Both the position numbers and the translations under genes were made by a program. Shown here piece after piece: positions 28,316-37,379 of a DNA stretch of 64,000 nucleotides (the stretch's first letter is position 1; each line of letters starts with the position of its first letter). The DNA is from Bacillus sp. 2205SS5-2 (GTDB lineage Bacteria > Bacillota > Bacilli > Bacillales > Bacillaceae_K): positions 124,001-188,000 of the forward strand of contig NZ_JAYKTS010000004.1 of NCBI RefSeq assembly GCF_037024155.1, in the 5' to 3' direction. A model generated the notes under the pieces. That model was given only the letters and a program-made list of their open reading frames with translations, had not been told where the DNA came from and did no database searches.

Positions 28316-28654
28316 AACATTTCGATTATCAACAAAACTAGCGGTCTCTTCAGTCGGTTGAATTGTATAGTCAGTATATAAATCATGTAAAGCCTTAAGC
28401 ATTCTGGTCCCGATTCCTTCGTGTCGATGGGAAGGATTGACAGAAATATGCTGAACTACAATCAAATCACTAATAATTTGCACTCCGACGAGCCCTATCA
28501 CATCTTCATCTTTCCAAAGGTACAATCTCCACGATTTTTCATTTTCGTAAAATTTCATGGTCTCTTGAAGTTTTTTCAAATCTTTTTCGTTTGGCATAAA
28601 AGAAAGCAATCCCATTGCAATCTTTTCAAATGCTTTTTTATAACGTATAAGCAT
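28304..28654 (-). CDS. ribT: GNAT-family protein RibT
   Basis: 116-residue GNAT fold protein with QHISVNPSHRHEGIGTRML as the acetyl-CoA loop (QxxGxG form). The first 20 residues (MLIRYKKAFEKIAMGLLSFM) match B. subtilis RibT closely. B. subtilis ribT ends the riboflavin biosynthesis operon, but no ribDEAH genes precede it here. The stand-alone gene may thus reflect loss or relocation of the rib operon. Its substrate is not known with certainty. Confidence 0.93.
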   Translation of the reverse strand: MLIRYKKAFEKIAMGLLSFMPNEKDLKKLQETMKFYENEKSWRLYLWKDEDVIGLVGVQIISDLIVVQHISVNPSHRHEGIGTRMLKALHDLYTDYTIQPTEETASFVDNRNVEEA

Positions 28655-28780
28655 AATGACTCCTTTGCGATTTTCAACTTCTATCTACATTTCTTGTAGC
28701 CTGTTCTACTTTGCTACTATTAAGCCATCAGTCGAATACAATCTTACTAAAAAAGATTGAATTATTCAACCTACCTTCAT

Positions 28781-28870
28781 TTAATTGACAAAAAACATCC
28801 AATAAACCGTGCCCCACCCTGCAGCTAAAACGAGCAATACGAGAAAAACAAGTCTGTTTTGATTTTTCAT
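28781..28870 (-). CDS. Small single-pass membrane protein, about 29 aa
   Basis: A short frame beginning MKNQNRLVFLVLLVL and running through AAGWGTVYW, with a Shine-Dalgarno GAGGTG about 5 nt before the ATG at 28870. It is a basic N-terminus plus one membrane helix. The 3' end (about 28781) depends on a run of A bases near 28790, so the last few codons are less certain. No family was recognised. It lies in the gap between ribT and the terminator at 28971. Confidence 0.55.
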   Translation of the reverse strand: MKNQNRLVFLVLLVLAAGWGTVYWMFFVN

Positions 28871-28970
28871 TTCATGCACCTCTGATTACTTAGATACTAG
28901 CTATTATTAATTCGCCACTGTGGCAAGTTTTCCTTTATTGTAGAATATTTTCTTTCTTAAGGCAAACAGG

Positions 28971-29000
28971 AAAAAGCTGTTGCGACCGCAACAGCTTTTT
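28971..29000. terminator. Bidirectional terminator, perfect stem
   Basis: AAAAAGCTGTTGCG, loop AC, and the exact complement ending in TTTTT, 30 bp in all. It separates the small membrane ORF from the lysA-side repeats. Confidence 0.9.
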
Positions 29001-29050
29001 CTGATCGAGAAAAAATTAATATTTTGCAATCGTTTTGGTGATTTGCATCA

Positions 29051-29411
29051 TGCGCCATCGGCTCGAGGTCATAAGCCAATCCCTGCCTTGAGGCAAAGTG
29101 CGCCTCAGGTCAAGGCTTGGCTTATGCTTGTCGCCGATTTGCGGGCGCCTTTCGCTTTTCTTATTGTCTAGCTACTGGCGCCATCGGCTCGAGGTCATAA
29201 GCCAATCCCTGCCTTGAGGCAAAGTGCGCCTCAGGTCAAGGTTTGGCTTATGCTTGTCGCCGATTTGCGGGCGCCTTCGCTTTTCTTATTGTCTAGCTAC
29301 TGGCGCCATCGGCTCGAGGTCATAAGCCAATCCCTGCCTTGAGGCAAAGTGCGCCTCAGGTCAAGGTTTGGCTTATGCTTGTCGCCGATTTGCGGGCGCC
29401 TTTCGCTTTTC
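29051..29411 (-). repeat. Three tandem GC-rich hairpin repeats after lysA
   Basis: Three near-identical units of about 125 bp start at 29051, 29177 and 29302. Each reads on the minus strand GAAAAGCGAAAGGCGCCCGC, then a hairpin built around AAGCATAAGCC and TTGAGGCGCACTTTGCC and a closing GGCGCC. Unit 2 lacks one T in the CCTTTCGC block. The last unit ends 1 nt from the lysA stop codon. Same family as the array at 37142. Confidence 0.92.
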
Positions 29412-30725
29412 TTAAAGCACATCAAGGGTTAGTAGATCTTCATATGTCTCTCTTCTTACAACCAATTTGGCCTCGCCATTCTCAACAAATACGACTGGTG
29501 GTCTTGGAATTCGGTTATAATTATTGGCCATTGAATACCCGTATGCACCGGTACAAAATACTGCTAGGATATCTCCGGCTACAGCCTCTGCTATTTCCAA
29601 ATCCCAAATCAACATATCTCCTGACTCACAGCATTTTCCAGCTATAGATACGGTATCTTGAAGCGGCTCATTCATCAAATTGGCAATGACCGCTTCATAT
29701 TTTGCATCATATAAAGCAGGACGTAAATTGTCACTCATTCCACCATCCACGCTCAAATATTTCCGGACGTTAGGAACTTCTTTAGATGAGCCAACTGAAT
29801 AAAGAGTTGTCCCTGCATCTCCAACTAGGGAACGACCGGGTTCAATCCAAATTTCAGGCATTTCTAACCCCAAGGTGACTGCTTGTCTTTTTACTTCACT
29901 AACGATTTCATGAACATATTTCTCTGGAGTGATAGGGTCATCTTCCTCTGTATAACGAATCCCAAACCCGCCCCCCAGATTGAGAACAGTTGGTTCGTAC
30001 TCAAATTCTTCTTTCCAATGTGCTAGCTTCTCCATTATTTTCTGAGCAGCTAAAATAAAGCCCGTTGTTTCAAAGATTTGCGAGCCAATATGACAGTGCA
30101 GACCGATTGGCTGGAGATACGTCGAGCGAATAGCACGATTCATAGCAGATTCAGCTTGTCCATTTTGAAGATCGAATCCAAATTTAGAATCTTCTTGACC
30201 TGTCAATATATAGTCATGCGTATGTGCTTCAATTCCAGGGGTAACACGGATTAACACTTCAATGTTAGTGTTTGTTTCTTTACAAATCCGCTCGAGCAAA
30301 TCGAGTTCATGAAAATTATCGACCACAATACACCCAATCTTATGATGAATCGCCATTCTCAATTCTTGTTCACTCTTATTGTTTCCATGAAAATGAATTT
30401 TATCGACGGGAAAATCAACAGCTAATGCTGTATGCAGTTCACCACCTGACACAACATCAAGTGACAGTCCCTCTTCCTTTATCAACTTAAACATTCCCAC
30501 ACTTGAAAATGCTTTACTGGCATAGGCCACTTGGGATTTTACTTGTAGTGCTTCAAAAGTCGCTCTAAATCCTCTTGCCCGTTCTCGAATAAGAGCCACA
30601 TCATATACAAATAATGGGGTCCCATAGTTCTTCACAAGGTCTATGGAATCTACCCCACCAATCTCAAGATTTCCTTTTTTATTCACCGTCATTGTTCCAT
30701 GCAGTTCTTTTCTCCTTTGCCCCAT
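29412..30725 (-). CDS. lysA: Diaminopimelate decarboxylase LysA
   Basis: 437-residue fold-III PLP decarboxylase, the last step of lysine synthesis. Clear marks are the PLP lysine in VAYASKAFSS, HFHGNNKS, LNLGGGFGI, EPGRSLVGDAG and CCESGDMLIWD. Length equals the family. The ATG at 30725 has GGAGG 7 nt upstream and gives the expected LHGT-containing N-terminus. Transcription runs straight into the triple GC-rich repeat. Confidence 0.96.
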   Translation of the reverse strand: MGQRRKELHGTMTVNKKGNLEIGGVDSIDLVKNYGTPLFVYDVALIRERARGFRATFEALQVKSQVAYASKAFSSVGMFKLIKEEGLSLDVVSGGELHTALAVDFPVDKIHFHGNNKSEQELRMAIHHKIGCIVVDNFHELDLLERICKETNTNIEVLIRVTPGIEAHTHDYILTGQEDSKFGFDLQNGQAESAMNRAIRSTYLQPIGLHCHIGSQIFETTGFILAAQKIMEKLAHWKEEFEYEPTVLNLGGGFGIRYTEEDDPITPEKYVHEIVSEVKRQAVTLGLEMPEIWIEPGRSLVGDAGTTLYSVGSSKEVPNVRKYLSVDGGMSDNLRPALYDAKYEAVIANLMNEPLQDTVSIAGKCCESGDMLIWDLEIAEAVAGDILAVFCTGAYGYSMANNYNRIPRPPVVFVENGEAKLVVRRETYEDLLTLDVL

Positions 30726-30810
30726 TCTCTCTCCTCCAACACCTGTAATCCTTTAGTAATTAGAAGTAATGTATCATAAGAGTGAGGGAAGCGCAACCAA
30801 ACATTAAGTA

Positions 30811-32295
30811 CTACGGTTGCTTATAACGATTACGTGGTTGAACAATACTTGGACGGATTTTTGATCCTGGAACAGACTGACGAATTATTATTTGCATAAA
30901 TGCTTTTGGACTGAATGGAATAAATGGCCATAAATATGGGGTATCCAGTGATCGGATACTCACTAAAAACAGGATAAATACGGTAGATCCTATCACGAGT
31001 CCAGGCACTCCAAATAAAGCCACAATTCCTAGTAAACATAATCGAGCCATTTTATTGGCAACACTCAATTCATAACTTGGTGTCGAGAATGTTCCAATAG
31101 CAGCTACTGCAACGTATAAAATGACCTCCGGGACAAACAAGCCCACATCAATAGCAATTTGTCCAATTAAAACGGCAGCAATTAACCCCATCGCAGTAGA
31201 TAATGGTGTCGGGGTATGTATCGCGGCAATTCTTAAAAACTCTATCCCAATATCCGCCAAAAAGATCTGGAGGATGACTGGAATATTCGATTTCTCATTT
31301 GGACCTACAAAGGAAATAGCGTCTGGTAATAAAGATGGATCAAGTACCATCATGAACCATAGCGGTAATACAAACAGCGAAGCCAAGATACCAACAAATC
31401 GTACCCACCTTACAAAAGTACCAACTGCAGGTGATTGACGATATTCCTCTGCATGTTGAACATGATGAAAGAACGTCGTTGGCGTTATAATTACACTAGG
31501 TGATGTATCCACAAATATAAGTACATGACCTTCGAGCAGATGCGTTGCCCCTACGTCGGCTCTCTCTGTGTATCTTACGAGTGGATAAGGATTATATCCT
31601 TGCTTTACAATAAACTCTTCCACTGTCTTATCCGCCATCGTTAATCCATCAATCTTAATCGCTTGAACCTCTTTCTTGATGACTTCGACAAGATCTGGAT
31701 TGGCCACATCTTCAATATAGGCAATCGATATATCCGTTTTCGACCTTTCCCCCACTTTAATAATTTCAAAGCGAAGTCGTTCGTCGCGAATTCTTCTGCG
31801 AGTTAAAGCGGTGTTGACGATAATATTTTCTACATACCCATCCCTAGATCCGCGGACCACTTTCTCCGTATCCGGCTCTTCCGGTGATCGACCCGGGTAG
31901 CTACGCACATCGACGATTAACGCTTTCTCTTCTCCTTCAACAAGTACACCAATTAATCCTGATAGTACCTGATCAACCACTTCATCCACAGTTTCGACAG
32001 GTGTGACTGACTGGTGAACCAATCGATTTTCGACTATTTCAAATAGTTTACTTGAAAGAACCTCATTATCGTTAATTTCGACTAATTCTTCTACTATTTG
32101 AATGATGAAACTAGTGTCACATAAACCATTTACAAAATAAAAATGCACATTTTTTTTAAAAATTTTAAGTTTTCGGACACCTAAGTCAAAGCTCTTACCT
32201 AATCCAATTCTCTCTTTCATCAAATCTTCAAATTCATTTAAGCTACTAGGAATTTTCATTTTTTCTGAAAGATTATTTTTTTGCATGAAACCCAC
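30811..32295 (-). CDS. spoVAF: SpoVAF, GerA-family membrane protein
   Basis: 494 residues: a soluble N-terminal domain (about 1-290, including [25 protein letters not shown], quoted in part) and five or so membrane helices in the C-terminal 200 residues. This is the GerA-subunit A layout of SpoVAF, which forms a germination ion channel with FigP in B. subtilis. It overlaps spoVAEA by 23 nt and ends the reduced spoVA operon. Confidence 0.95.
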   Translation of the reverse strand: MGFMQKNNLSEKMKIPSSLNEFEDLMKERIGLGKSFDLGVRKLKIFKKNVHFYFVNGLCDTSFIIQIVEELVEINDNEVLSSKLFEIVENRLVHQSVTPVETVDEVVDQVLSGLIGVLVEGEEKALIVDVRSYPGRSPEEPDTEKVVRGSRDGYVENIIVNTALTRRRIRDERLRFEIIKVGERSKTDISIAYIEDVANPDLVEVIKKEVQAIKIDGLTMADKTVEEFIVKQGYNPYPLVRYTERADVGATHLLEGHVLIFVDTSPSVIITPTTFFHHVQHAEEYRQSPAVGTFVRWVRFVGILASLFVLPLWFMMVLDPSLLPDAISFVGPNEKSNIPVILQIFLADIGIEFLRIAAIHTPTPLSTAMGLIAAVLIGQIAIDVGLFVPEVILYVAVAAIGTFSTPSYELSVANKMARLCLLGIVALFGVPGLVIGSTVFILFLVSIRSLDTPYLWPFIPFSPKAFMQIIIRQSVPGSKIRPSIVQPRNRYKQP

Positions 32296-32851
32296 TCCTT
32301 TCTAAGATGATTTGTACAGCTTTTTTGGTGATAGGAGCCCCTATTTCAAAATGATCTTTTCTTGCCATTTTTCCGATGTCTCCTATTCCAACAACAATCG
32401 GAATGTTTAACTCATCTATACAATAAACTGTATCACCATTAATCCTTCTGATATCCCACTCTGGGACGCCAAATTTATCAATTCCATAATGAGTTAAATT
32501 CCCATCGCGGTCGATACAGACAGACACTTTGGTCCATTCCGCTTGCTTTGTCTTCGCAGCAACGGCGATTACTCCTAGAACACGAATATCTTGATGTTGA
32601 GCTACATACTTTAATGCTCTTTCACCGCTTCCTTCTCCAAGAAACCCACTATCATCAAACATAACAAAAACAGGGTCGTTTCGGGCTTCTTTGATGAATG
32701 AAACGAGTTGTTCCCCGGTAAACACAGACGGGTTGCCTTGAGATTTTGAAATACAACGGCCGCCGAATTCCTTCGCCACCAACTCGACAGCTTTACAAGC
32801 ATATTCATCTCCATCGGTAATTAATATGACACTCCGTTTCTCTTTCATCAA
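32273..32851 (-). CDS. spoVAEA: SpoVAEA (SpoVAEa)
   Basis: 192-residue soluble protein ([22 protein letters not shown] start; [33 protein letters not shown] end). It matches the SpoVAEa family; its role in DPA movement is uncertain. GAAGGGAC precedes the start. Immediately upstream, 17 bp away, is spoVAB instead of the usual spoVAEB, so spoVAC, spoVAD and spoVAEB are absent at this locus. Confidence 0.9.
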   Translation of the reverse strand: MMKEKRSVILITDGDEYACKAVELVAKEFGGRCISKSQGNPSVFTGEQLVSFIKEARNDPVFVMFDDSGFLGEGSGERALKYVAQHQDIRVLGVIAVAAKTKQAEWTKVSVCIDRDGNLTHYGIDKFGVPEWDIRRINGDTVYCIDELNIPIVVGIGDIGKMARKDHFEIGAPITKKAVQIILERSGFHAKK

Positions 32852-32868
32852 GGTCCCTTCTTTTCATT

Positions 32869-33291
32869 TTATAGGTCAACAAAGTATATCCAGTGAAAAA
32901 GTGAACCAACGATTTTTCCAAACACAATCGCCATGAGTAGCAATACAATTCGATCATCGATACCAATTCGTTTCGCTAAAATGGGAAGTACATTTAACAC
33001 CTCTGTTAGAGCTGATGCTAACAAGCCAATAAACGTACCAGAAAATAAGCCAATAAAAATTAAAATGTAAGGTGAAAGGGATAATATAGGCGGCCTTAAA
33101 CTAAACCACCCTCCAACAATTGCACCTAAAATAACCGCTAATTCATAGAAATGAATCATTTTCATGGTTTTCGTGAGCTGGGTTAATCTTGGGATAATTC
33201 CTAATACCGTTAAAAATGCTACAAATCCGGAACCAACAGCCAAACCACCTGCAAAACCTACCAATATTACTATCAAAACACTAATGGTCAT
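32869..33291 (-). CDS. spoVAB: SpoVAB
   Basis: 140-residue membrane protein with about four helices (GFAGGLAVGSGFVAFLTVLGIIPRL near the start; ILIFIGLFSGTFIGLLASALTEVLNVLPI in the middle, quoted in part). It matches SpoVAB of the DPA-uptake operon. It overlaps spoVAA by 11 nt. In B. subtilis the next gene would be spoVAC; here it is spoVAEA. Confidence 0.92.
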   Translation of the reverse strand: MTISVLIVILVGFAGGLAVGSGFVAFLTVLGIIPRLTQLTKTMKMIHFYELAVILGAIVGGWFSLRPPILSLSPYILIFIGLFSGTFIGLLASALTEVLNVLPILAKRIGIDDRIVLLLMAIVFGKIVGSLFHWIYFVDL

Positions 33292-33910
33292 CGATATGCT
33301 TCATACATTCTTTATTTTCATGCATAATGACATATTGATCTAAGTCTTGCTGATAATTAAACATTTCTACTTCTAGTGGACTAGGCTCCTCGTTAATTCT
33401 TTTACGAAATACATGATTAAAAAATAAAATCATCCCTAACCCTAAACCAATGGAGTATGGAATTTGAAATAATAGCGGCTTTTCTTCTTCAATTCCGGTC
33501 AGCGTTTTATACAAACTTTTATGAACCGATCTCATGCTGACATCTTCATGAAAGTTCATGATAGCTAAAGCCGCTCCAATGAACAACAAAAGCCATACAA
33601 GAACAAAAAATGGTTTAGACATTTTTTTCTTTTCATACACTACCTCTACAATCACTTGGGATGGGCCTATCGTCTGAATATCAACATCAGAAATGGACTG
33701 AGTGACCGCTGAAAGGACTTTCATAATGTCAAGAATGATAATGTTTTTGTCCTCCATCGTTACCTCATGAATTTGTAATTGTTGTATCTTTTTTCTTAAT
33801 GGTTCCGGAGCGACAACTTGAGAGATTTGCCCGATTGTCACTTTACTGTGTGCTCGGACTTGAATTTTGTGACGCAAACGGATGTAGATTACTTCTTCCA
33901 TCTGTTTCAC
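33281..33910 (-). CDS. spoVAA: SpoVAA
   Basis: 209 residues: soluble N-terminal half (EVIYIRLRHKIQVRAHSKVTIG) and two C-terminal membrane helices (VLVWLLLFIGAALAIMNF, IGLGLGMILFFN). It matches SpoVAA, the first gene of the spoVA operon, expressed in the forespore in B. subtilis. A sigma-G-like promoter is placed 31-60 bp upstream of the start. Confidence 0.92.
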   Translation of the reverse strand: MKQMEEVIYIRLRHKIQVRAHSKVTIGQISQVVAPEPLRKKIQQLQIHEVTMEDKNIIILDIMKVLSAVTQSISDVDIQTIGPSQVIVEVVYEKKKMSKPFFVLVWLLLFIGAALAIMNFHEDVSMRSVHKSLYKTLTGIEEEKPLLFQIPYSIGLGLGMILFFNHVFRKRINEEPSPLEVEMFNYQQDLDQYVIMHENKECMKHIDDH

Positions 33911-33940
33911 TTCCTGTACATGATTTACCTTTCGTTCTTT

Positions 33941-33970
33941 TAGTATGGAACAGAGGCAATATTTTCATAA
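33941..33970 (-). promoter_or_regulatory. Candidate sigma-G promoter of spoVA
   Basis: Minus strand: -10 CATACTA (33947-33941) and -35 TTATG (33970-33966) with 18 nt between. The -10 fits the sigma-G consensus, but the -35 lacks its leading G. Confidence 0.45.
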
Positions 33971-34011
33971 AGCCAATTAATGTTAATTCAAAATTCTACT
34001 TTTTTCCGCAT

Positions 34012-34042
34012 AAAAAAGCATAAACCTATGTTAGGTCCATGC
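34012..34042 (-). terminator. Terminator of the spoIIA operon
   Basis: On the minus strand GCATGGACCTA and TAGGTTTATGC pair around a 3-nt loop and are followed by TTTTTTA. The stem overlaps the sigF stop codon. Confidence 0.82.
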
Positions 34043-34790
34043 TCTCTTTCATTGTTTGCAATATTTTTTTTTCTAGTCTAGAGACCTGAACTTGCGATAT
34101 TCCTAAACGATCAGCTACTTCTGATTGCGTTTGATCTTTATAATATCTTAAAAACACAATGAGTCTCTCTCGTTCGTCAAGCTCTCTAATAGCCTCTTTC
34201 AATGCGATCTTATCAAACCATTTGGTTTCATTTTGGTCGGCAATTTGATCAAGCAGGGTAATTGGATCACCATCATTTTCATATACCGTCTCATGAATCG
34301 AAGAAGGAGCCCGACTCGCTTCTTGGGCCATTACAACTTCTTCCGGTGAAAGATCTAAATGTTGAGCTATTTCATTAATCGTTGGAACACGATTAAAAGT
34401 TTTGGACAGCTCTTCTTTCGCACGGCGAATTTTATTACCAGTCTCTTTTAATGATCGACTAACCTTGACTGTTCCATCATCTCGGATAAATCTTTGAATT
34501 TCTCCGATGATCATTGGTACTGCATAGGTAGAAAATTTCACGTCATAGGTTAAATCAAATTTATCCACGGATTTTAATAAACCTATGGACCCAATTTGAA
34601 ACAAATCATCCGGTTCATATCCACGATTTAAGAAGCGCTGAACGACGGACCAGACTAGACGCATATTCTTTTGGACAATCAAATCACGTGCATCTTGATC
34701 ACCATCTTGGCTCTGCTTAATCAATTTCTTTACTTCCTCGTCCTTTAAGTACGGCTGCTTAGTAGATTTAACCTCCACATCCATAGGCAC
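34026..34790 (-). CDS. sigF: Forespore sigma factor SigF
   Basis: 254-residue sigma-70 family protein. Region 2 (DLIVQKNMRLVWSVVQRFLNRGYEPDDLFQIG), quoted in part, regions 3 (GTVKVSRSLKE) and 4 (RLGISQVQVSRLEKKIL) match SigF closely, in family-normal length. It directs early forespore transcription and is held inactive by SpoIIAB. It is 7 bp after spoIIAB. Confidence 0.97.
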   Translation of the reverse strand: MPMDVEVKSTKQPYLKDEEVKKLIKQSQDGDQDARDLIVQKNMRLVWSVVQRFLNRGYEPDDLFQIGSIGLLKSVDKFDLTYDVKFSTYAVPMIIGEIQRFIRDDGTVKVSRSLKETGNKIRRAKEELSKTFNRVPTINEIAQHLDLSPEEVVMAQEASRAPSSIHETVYENDGDPITLLDQIADQNETKWFDKIALKEAIRELDERERLIVFLRYYKDQTQSEVADRLGISQVQVSRLEKKILQTMKESMDLT

Positions 34791-34796
34791 GACTCC

Positions 34797-35237
34797 TTAA
34801 TTGCATATCGCTTTACTTTTCGCAAGTAGCTTCTTCAGACGGACTACGGTACCTTTTCCGGGGTGTGACTCGATTTCCACTTCGTCCATAAAGTTCTCCA
34901 TAATCGTAAAGCCCATCCCTGAACGCTCTAAATCAGGTTTTGTAGTAAAGAGTGGCTGACGAGCTTCTTCTACATCTTGAATGCCCATTCCTTCATCACG
35001 AATGATGACATCCACCATAGACTCCTCCAAAACTACAGAAATAAAAACCGTACCACTAGGGTTATTTTCATACCCGTGAATGATGGAATTAGTCACGGCT
35101 TCCGAAATTACGGTCTTTATTTCTGTTAATTCATCCATAGTCGGATCAAGTTGAGCAATAAATGCTGCGACGGTGACACGAGCAAAAGATTCATTTTGAC
35201 TAAGTGCACTAAATTGTAAACTCATTGCATTCTTCAT
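34797..35237 (-). CDS. spoIIAB: Anti-sigma F factor SpoIIAB
   Basis: 146-residue GHKL ATPase/kinase. ATP-binding motifs [23 protein letters not shown] and [10 protein letters not shown] are visible. SpoIIAB binds SigF and phosphorylates SpoIIAA on a serine. It is immediately adjacent to spoIIAA, in the standard operon order. Confidence 0.97.
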   Translation of the reverse strand: MKNAMSLQFSALSQNESFARVTVAAFIAQLDPTMDELTEIKTVISEAVTNSIIHGYENNPSGTVFISVVLEESMVDVIIRDEGMGIQDVEEARQPLFTTKPDLERSGMGFTIMENFMDEVEIESHPGKGTVVRLKKLLAKSKAICN

Positions 35238-35597
35238 TCACGCTACCCCCAATCTTTGTAGAGCATTTTCTTCTGAAGGCTCCATTCGAATAATTTTGAA
35301 TAAGCCGGACAGATCAAATAATCTCTTGACTGAAGGTGAGATGGCACAAACAACCATTTCTCCATTTTTTTGTTTAATTTGTTTATATCTCCCTAAAATC
35401 ACACCAAGACCAGAACTGTCCATAAATGACAGTTTTTCAAGATTAAGAATAATGTGATGAATATCATACTTTTCGATAATATCAGTCGCTTGTTCTCTTA
35501 ATGTATCGGCCGTGTGGTGATCAAGTTCACCTCGTAACCGCACTAATAAGACACTCTCCATTTTGCCCTTTATTTCAAAATCAATTGTCAGACTCAC
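35238..35597 (-). CDS. spoIIAA: Anti-anti-sigma factor SpoIIAA
   Basis: 119-residue STAS-domain protein. The phosphorylatable Ser lies in [17 protein letters not shown]. Dephospho-SpoIIAA displaces SigF from SpoIIAB. The start is GTG at 35597 with GGAGG 10 nt upstream, giving the family length of about 117 residues; the longer frame to 35648 carries the sigma-H promoter instead of coding sequence. Confidence 0.96.
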   Translation of the reverse strand: MSLTIDFEIKGKMESVLLVRLRGELDHHTADTLREQATDIIEKYDIHHIILNLEKLSFMDSSGLGVILGRYKQIKQKNGEMVVCAISPSVKRLFDLSGLFKIIRMEPSEENALQRLGVA

Positions 35598-35632
35598 TAC
35601 GCGATAGCCTCCTTCTTTGTCGTATAGTGAGT

Positions 35633-35662
35633 GAATTCTATCTTTCAATAACGAAATCCTTC
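35633..35662 (-). promoter_or_regulatory. Candidate sigma-H promoter of spoIIAA-spoIIAB-sigF
   Basis: Minus strand: -35 GAAGGATTT (35662-35654) and -10 ATAGAATTC (35641-35633) with 12 nt between. Both match sigma-H consensus closely, 36 bp before the spoIIAA start. The operon is sigma-H dependent in B. subtilis. Confidence 0.75.
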
Positions 35663-35709
35663 CTTAAGACAAAACTAGAAGAATTTCGTCAAAATTAGTA
35701 AAATTTCTA

Positions 35710-36873
35710 CTATTTACTTGATTTCGAAAACATACCGAAAGATCGTTTATATAGTTGCCACCATTTTGCTTCCGCTACATTCTCTTTTGCGACCAACGAA
35801 CTTTCGCTTAATACTTTCCCATCCTTTTTTATCGTTAACTTTCCTACTACTTCTCCCTTTACAATTGGAGCTTTTAGTTGCGATAGCGATATTTTTTCTT
35901 CAATTTCCTCTAGCTTTTCTCCCTTTTTCGTTAGAAGAGAGATGGATTCACTAGTGATTACTGATACCTTCTTTTTGGCCCCCTTGGAGATAGTTAGGTG
36001 GGCTAATTCTTTGTCTTTTTCATAGAGGGGATGAGTTGTATATTGATTAAATGCATAATCTAACATTTTTGTCACTTCCGCATTTCTATCCTTTGGGGTT
36101 GGTGCTCCGAATACCACTGCAATTACGCGCATATCGCCTTTTTTAGCTGTGGCTGTCAAACAGTACTTCGCTTCATTTGTAAACCCTGTTTTCAACCCAT
36201 CTACTCCTGGATAAAACCTCACAAGTTTATTCGTATTCACGAGCCAAAACTTTTTATCTGTATTTTCACGTAAATAGGCTTCATACGTTCCTGTAAAGGT
36301 GGTGATGTCAGGGTATTTCAATAATTCCTTCGCCATCATAGCCATATCATGCGAGGAACTATAATGTTCCTTAGCAGGTAAACCCGTTGGATTTTGAAAT
36401 TGAGTATCCTTTAACCCAAGCTCTGCTACTTTTTCATTCATCTTTTGAACAAAATTTTCCTCACTACCAGCGATAAACTCTGCCATAGCGACTGAGGCAT
36501 CATTTGCCGATCCAATGGCTATCCCTTCTAGCATCTTCTTCACCGTCATCTCTTCTCCTGGTTCCAAAAAGATTTGCGATCCTCCCATACTAGCTGCATA
36601 CTCACTTGTTCTAACTGTATCTTCCCATTTGATTTGCTCTCGATCCAGTGCATCCATTATGAGAATCATGGTCATAATTTTCGTCATGGAAGCGGGGGCA
36701 AGTTGCTCATGACTATTTTTTTCATATAACACCGCTCCTGTGTCTCGCTCAATTAAAACAGCGGACTTCGCAACATTTGCAATTTCTGCATTATTTTCTT
36801 GGGCTTCGGTTAGAGGAACCACAACACCCAAACTAAATAATGCAACCATAAACATTATAAATAAACGCTTCAT
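35710..36873 (-). CDS. dacF: D-alanyl-D-alanine carboxypeptidase DacF
   Basis: 387-residue S11 penicillin-binding protein with a signal peptide (about 1-24) and the active-site motifs PASMTKIMT, SAND and DGLKTGFT. In B. subtilis DacF is expressed in the forespore and trims cortex peptidoglycan. The start at 36873 has GGAGG 7 nt upstream. It sits ahead of spoIIAA as in B. subtilis. Confidence 0.95.
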   Translation of the reverse strand: MKRLFIMFMVALFSLGVVVPLTEAQENNAEIANVAKSAVLIERDTGAVLYEKNSHEQLAPASMTKIMTMILIMDALDREQIKWEDTVRTSEYAASMGGSQIFLEPGEEMTVKKMLEGIAIGSANDASVAMAEFIAGSEENFVQKMNEKVAELGLKDTQFQNPTGLPAKEHYSSSHDMAMMAKELLKYPDITTFTGTYEAYLRENTDKKFWLVNTNKLVRFYPGVDGLKTGFTNEAKYCLTATAKKGDMRVIAVVFGAPTPKDRNAEVTKMLDYAFNQYTTHPLYEKDKELAHLTISKGAKKKVSVITSESISLLTKKGEKLEEIEEKISLSQLKAPIVKGEVVGKLTIKKDGKVLSESSLVAKENVAEAKWWQLYKRSFGMFSKSSK

Positions 36874-36911
36874 ACTAATGCCTCCATTCACTTCTTTACA
36901 CGTACTAGCCC

Positions 36912-36940
36912 CATTCTTTCCAAATAGCACTTTTTTATAC
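36912..36940 (-). promoter_or_regulatory. Candidate sigma-F promoter of dacF
   Basis: Minus strand: -35 GTATA (36940-36936) and -10 GGAAAGAATG (36921-36912). The -10 fits the sigma-F consensus exactly, but the spacer of 14 nt is slightly short. Confidence 0.5.
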
Positions 36941-37055
36941 AGAAAAGTGCATGATAATATAGAGTTTTAGGAACCAATTTCACTACAATTGAGTTTATTT
37001 TTTTGAATTATTGAGGATTGTACAAAAGCGAATAAGGGGTTTGCAGATTGAAATA

Positions 37056-37093
37056 AAAAAACCTGAGACGAAAAGTTCGTCTCAGGTTTTTTT
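37056..37093. terminator. Strong bidirectional terminator between pdp and dacF
   Basis: AAACCTGAGACGAA, a 2-nt loop, and TTCGTCTCAGGTTT, flanked by A7 and T7. No plus-strand gene reads into it, so it mainly ends minus-strand transcripts from pdp. Confidence 0.9.
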
Positions 37094-37141
37094 AGAGTTC
37101 AGTAAGAATGCATTTTCTTGAATTTTTGTTTTATAGCTATT

Positions 37142-37378
37142 GGCGCCACCGACTCGAGGTCGTAAGGCAATCCCTGACTTGAGGCAAAGTGCGCCTCAAG
37201 CCAGTGCTTGCCTTATGCTTGTCGCCGGTAGAACGGCGCCTTTCGCTTTTCATTGTCCAGCTTCAGGCGCCACCGACTCGAGGTCATAAGGCAATCCCTG
37301 ACTTGAGGCAAAGTGCGCCTCAAGCCAGTGCTTGCCTTATGCTTGTCGCCGGTAGAACGGCGCCTTTCGCTTTTCATT
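37142..37378 (-). repeat. Two tandem GC-rich hairpin repeats after pdp
   Basis: Two units start at 37142 and 37266 (period 124 bp). Each reads on the minus strand GAAAAGCGAAAGGCGCCGTT, then a hairpin around AAGCATAAGGC and a TTGAGGCGCACTTTGCC block, closing with GGCGCC and AGCTGGACAAT. Variant bases (ACC GACTCGAGG) distinguish them from the lysA array. The end is 2 nt from the pdp stop codon. Confidence 0.9.
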
Positions 37379-37379
37379 T

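Noticed and set aside
29052-29411. Possible CRISPR array at the lysA repeats
   Set aside because: Units of about 125 bp are contiguous with no unique spacers, and no cas gene is present.
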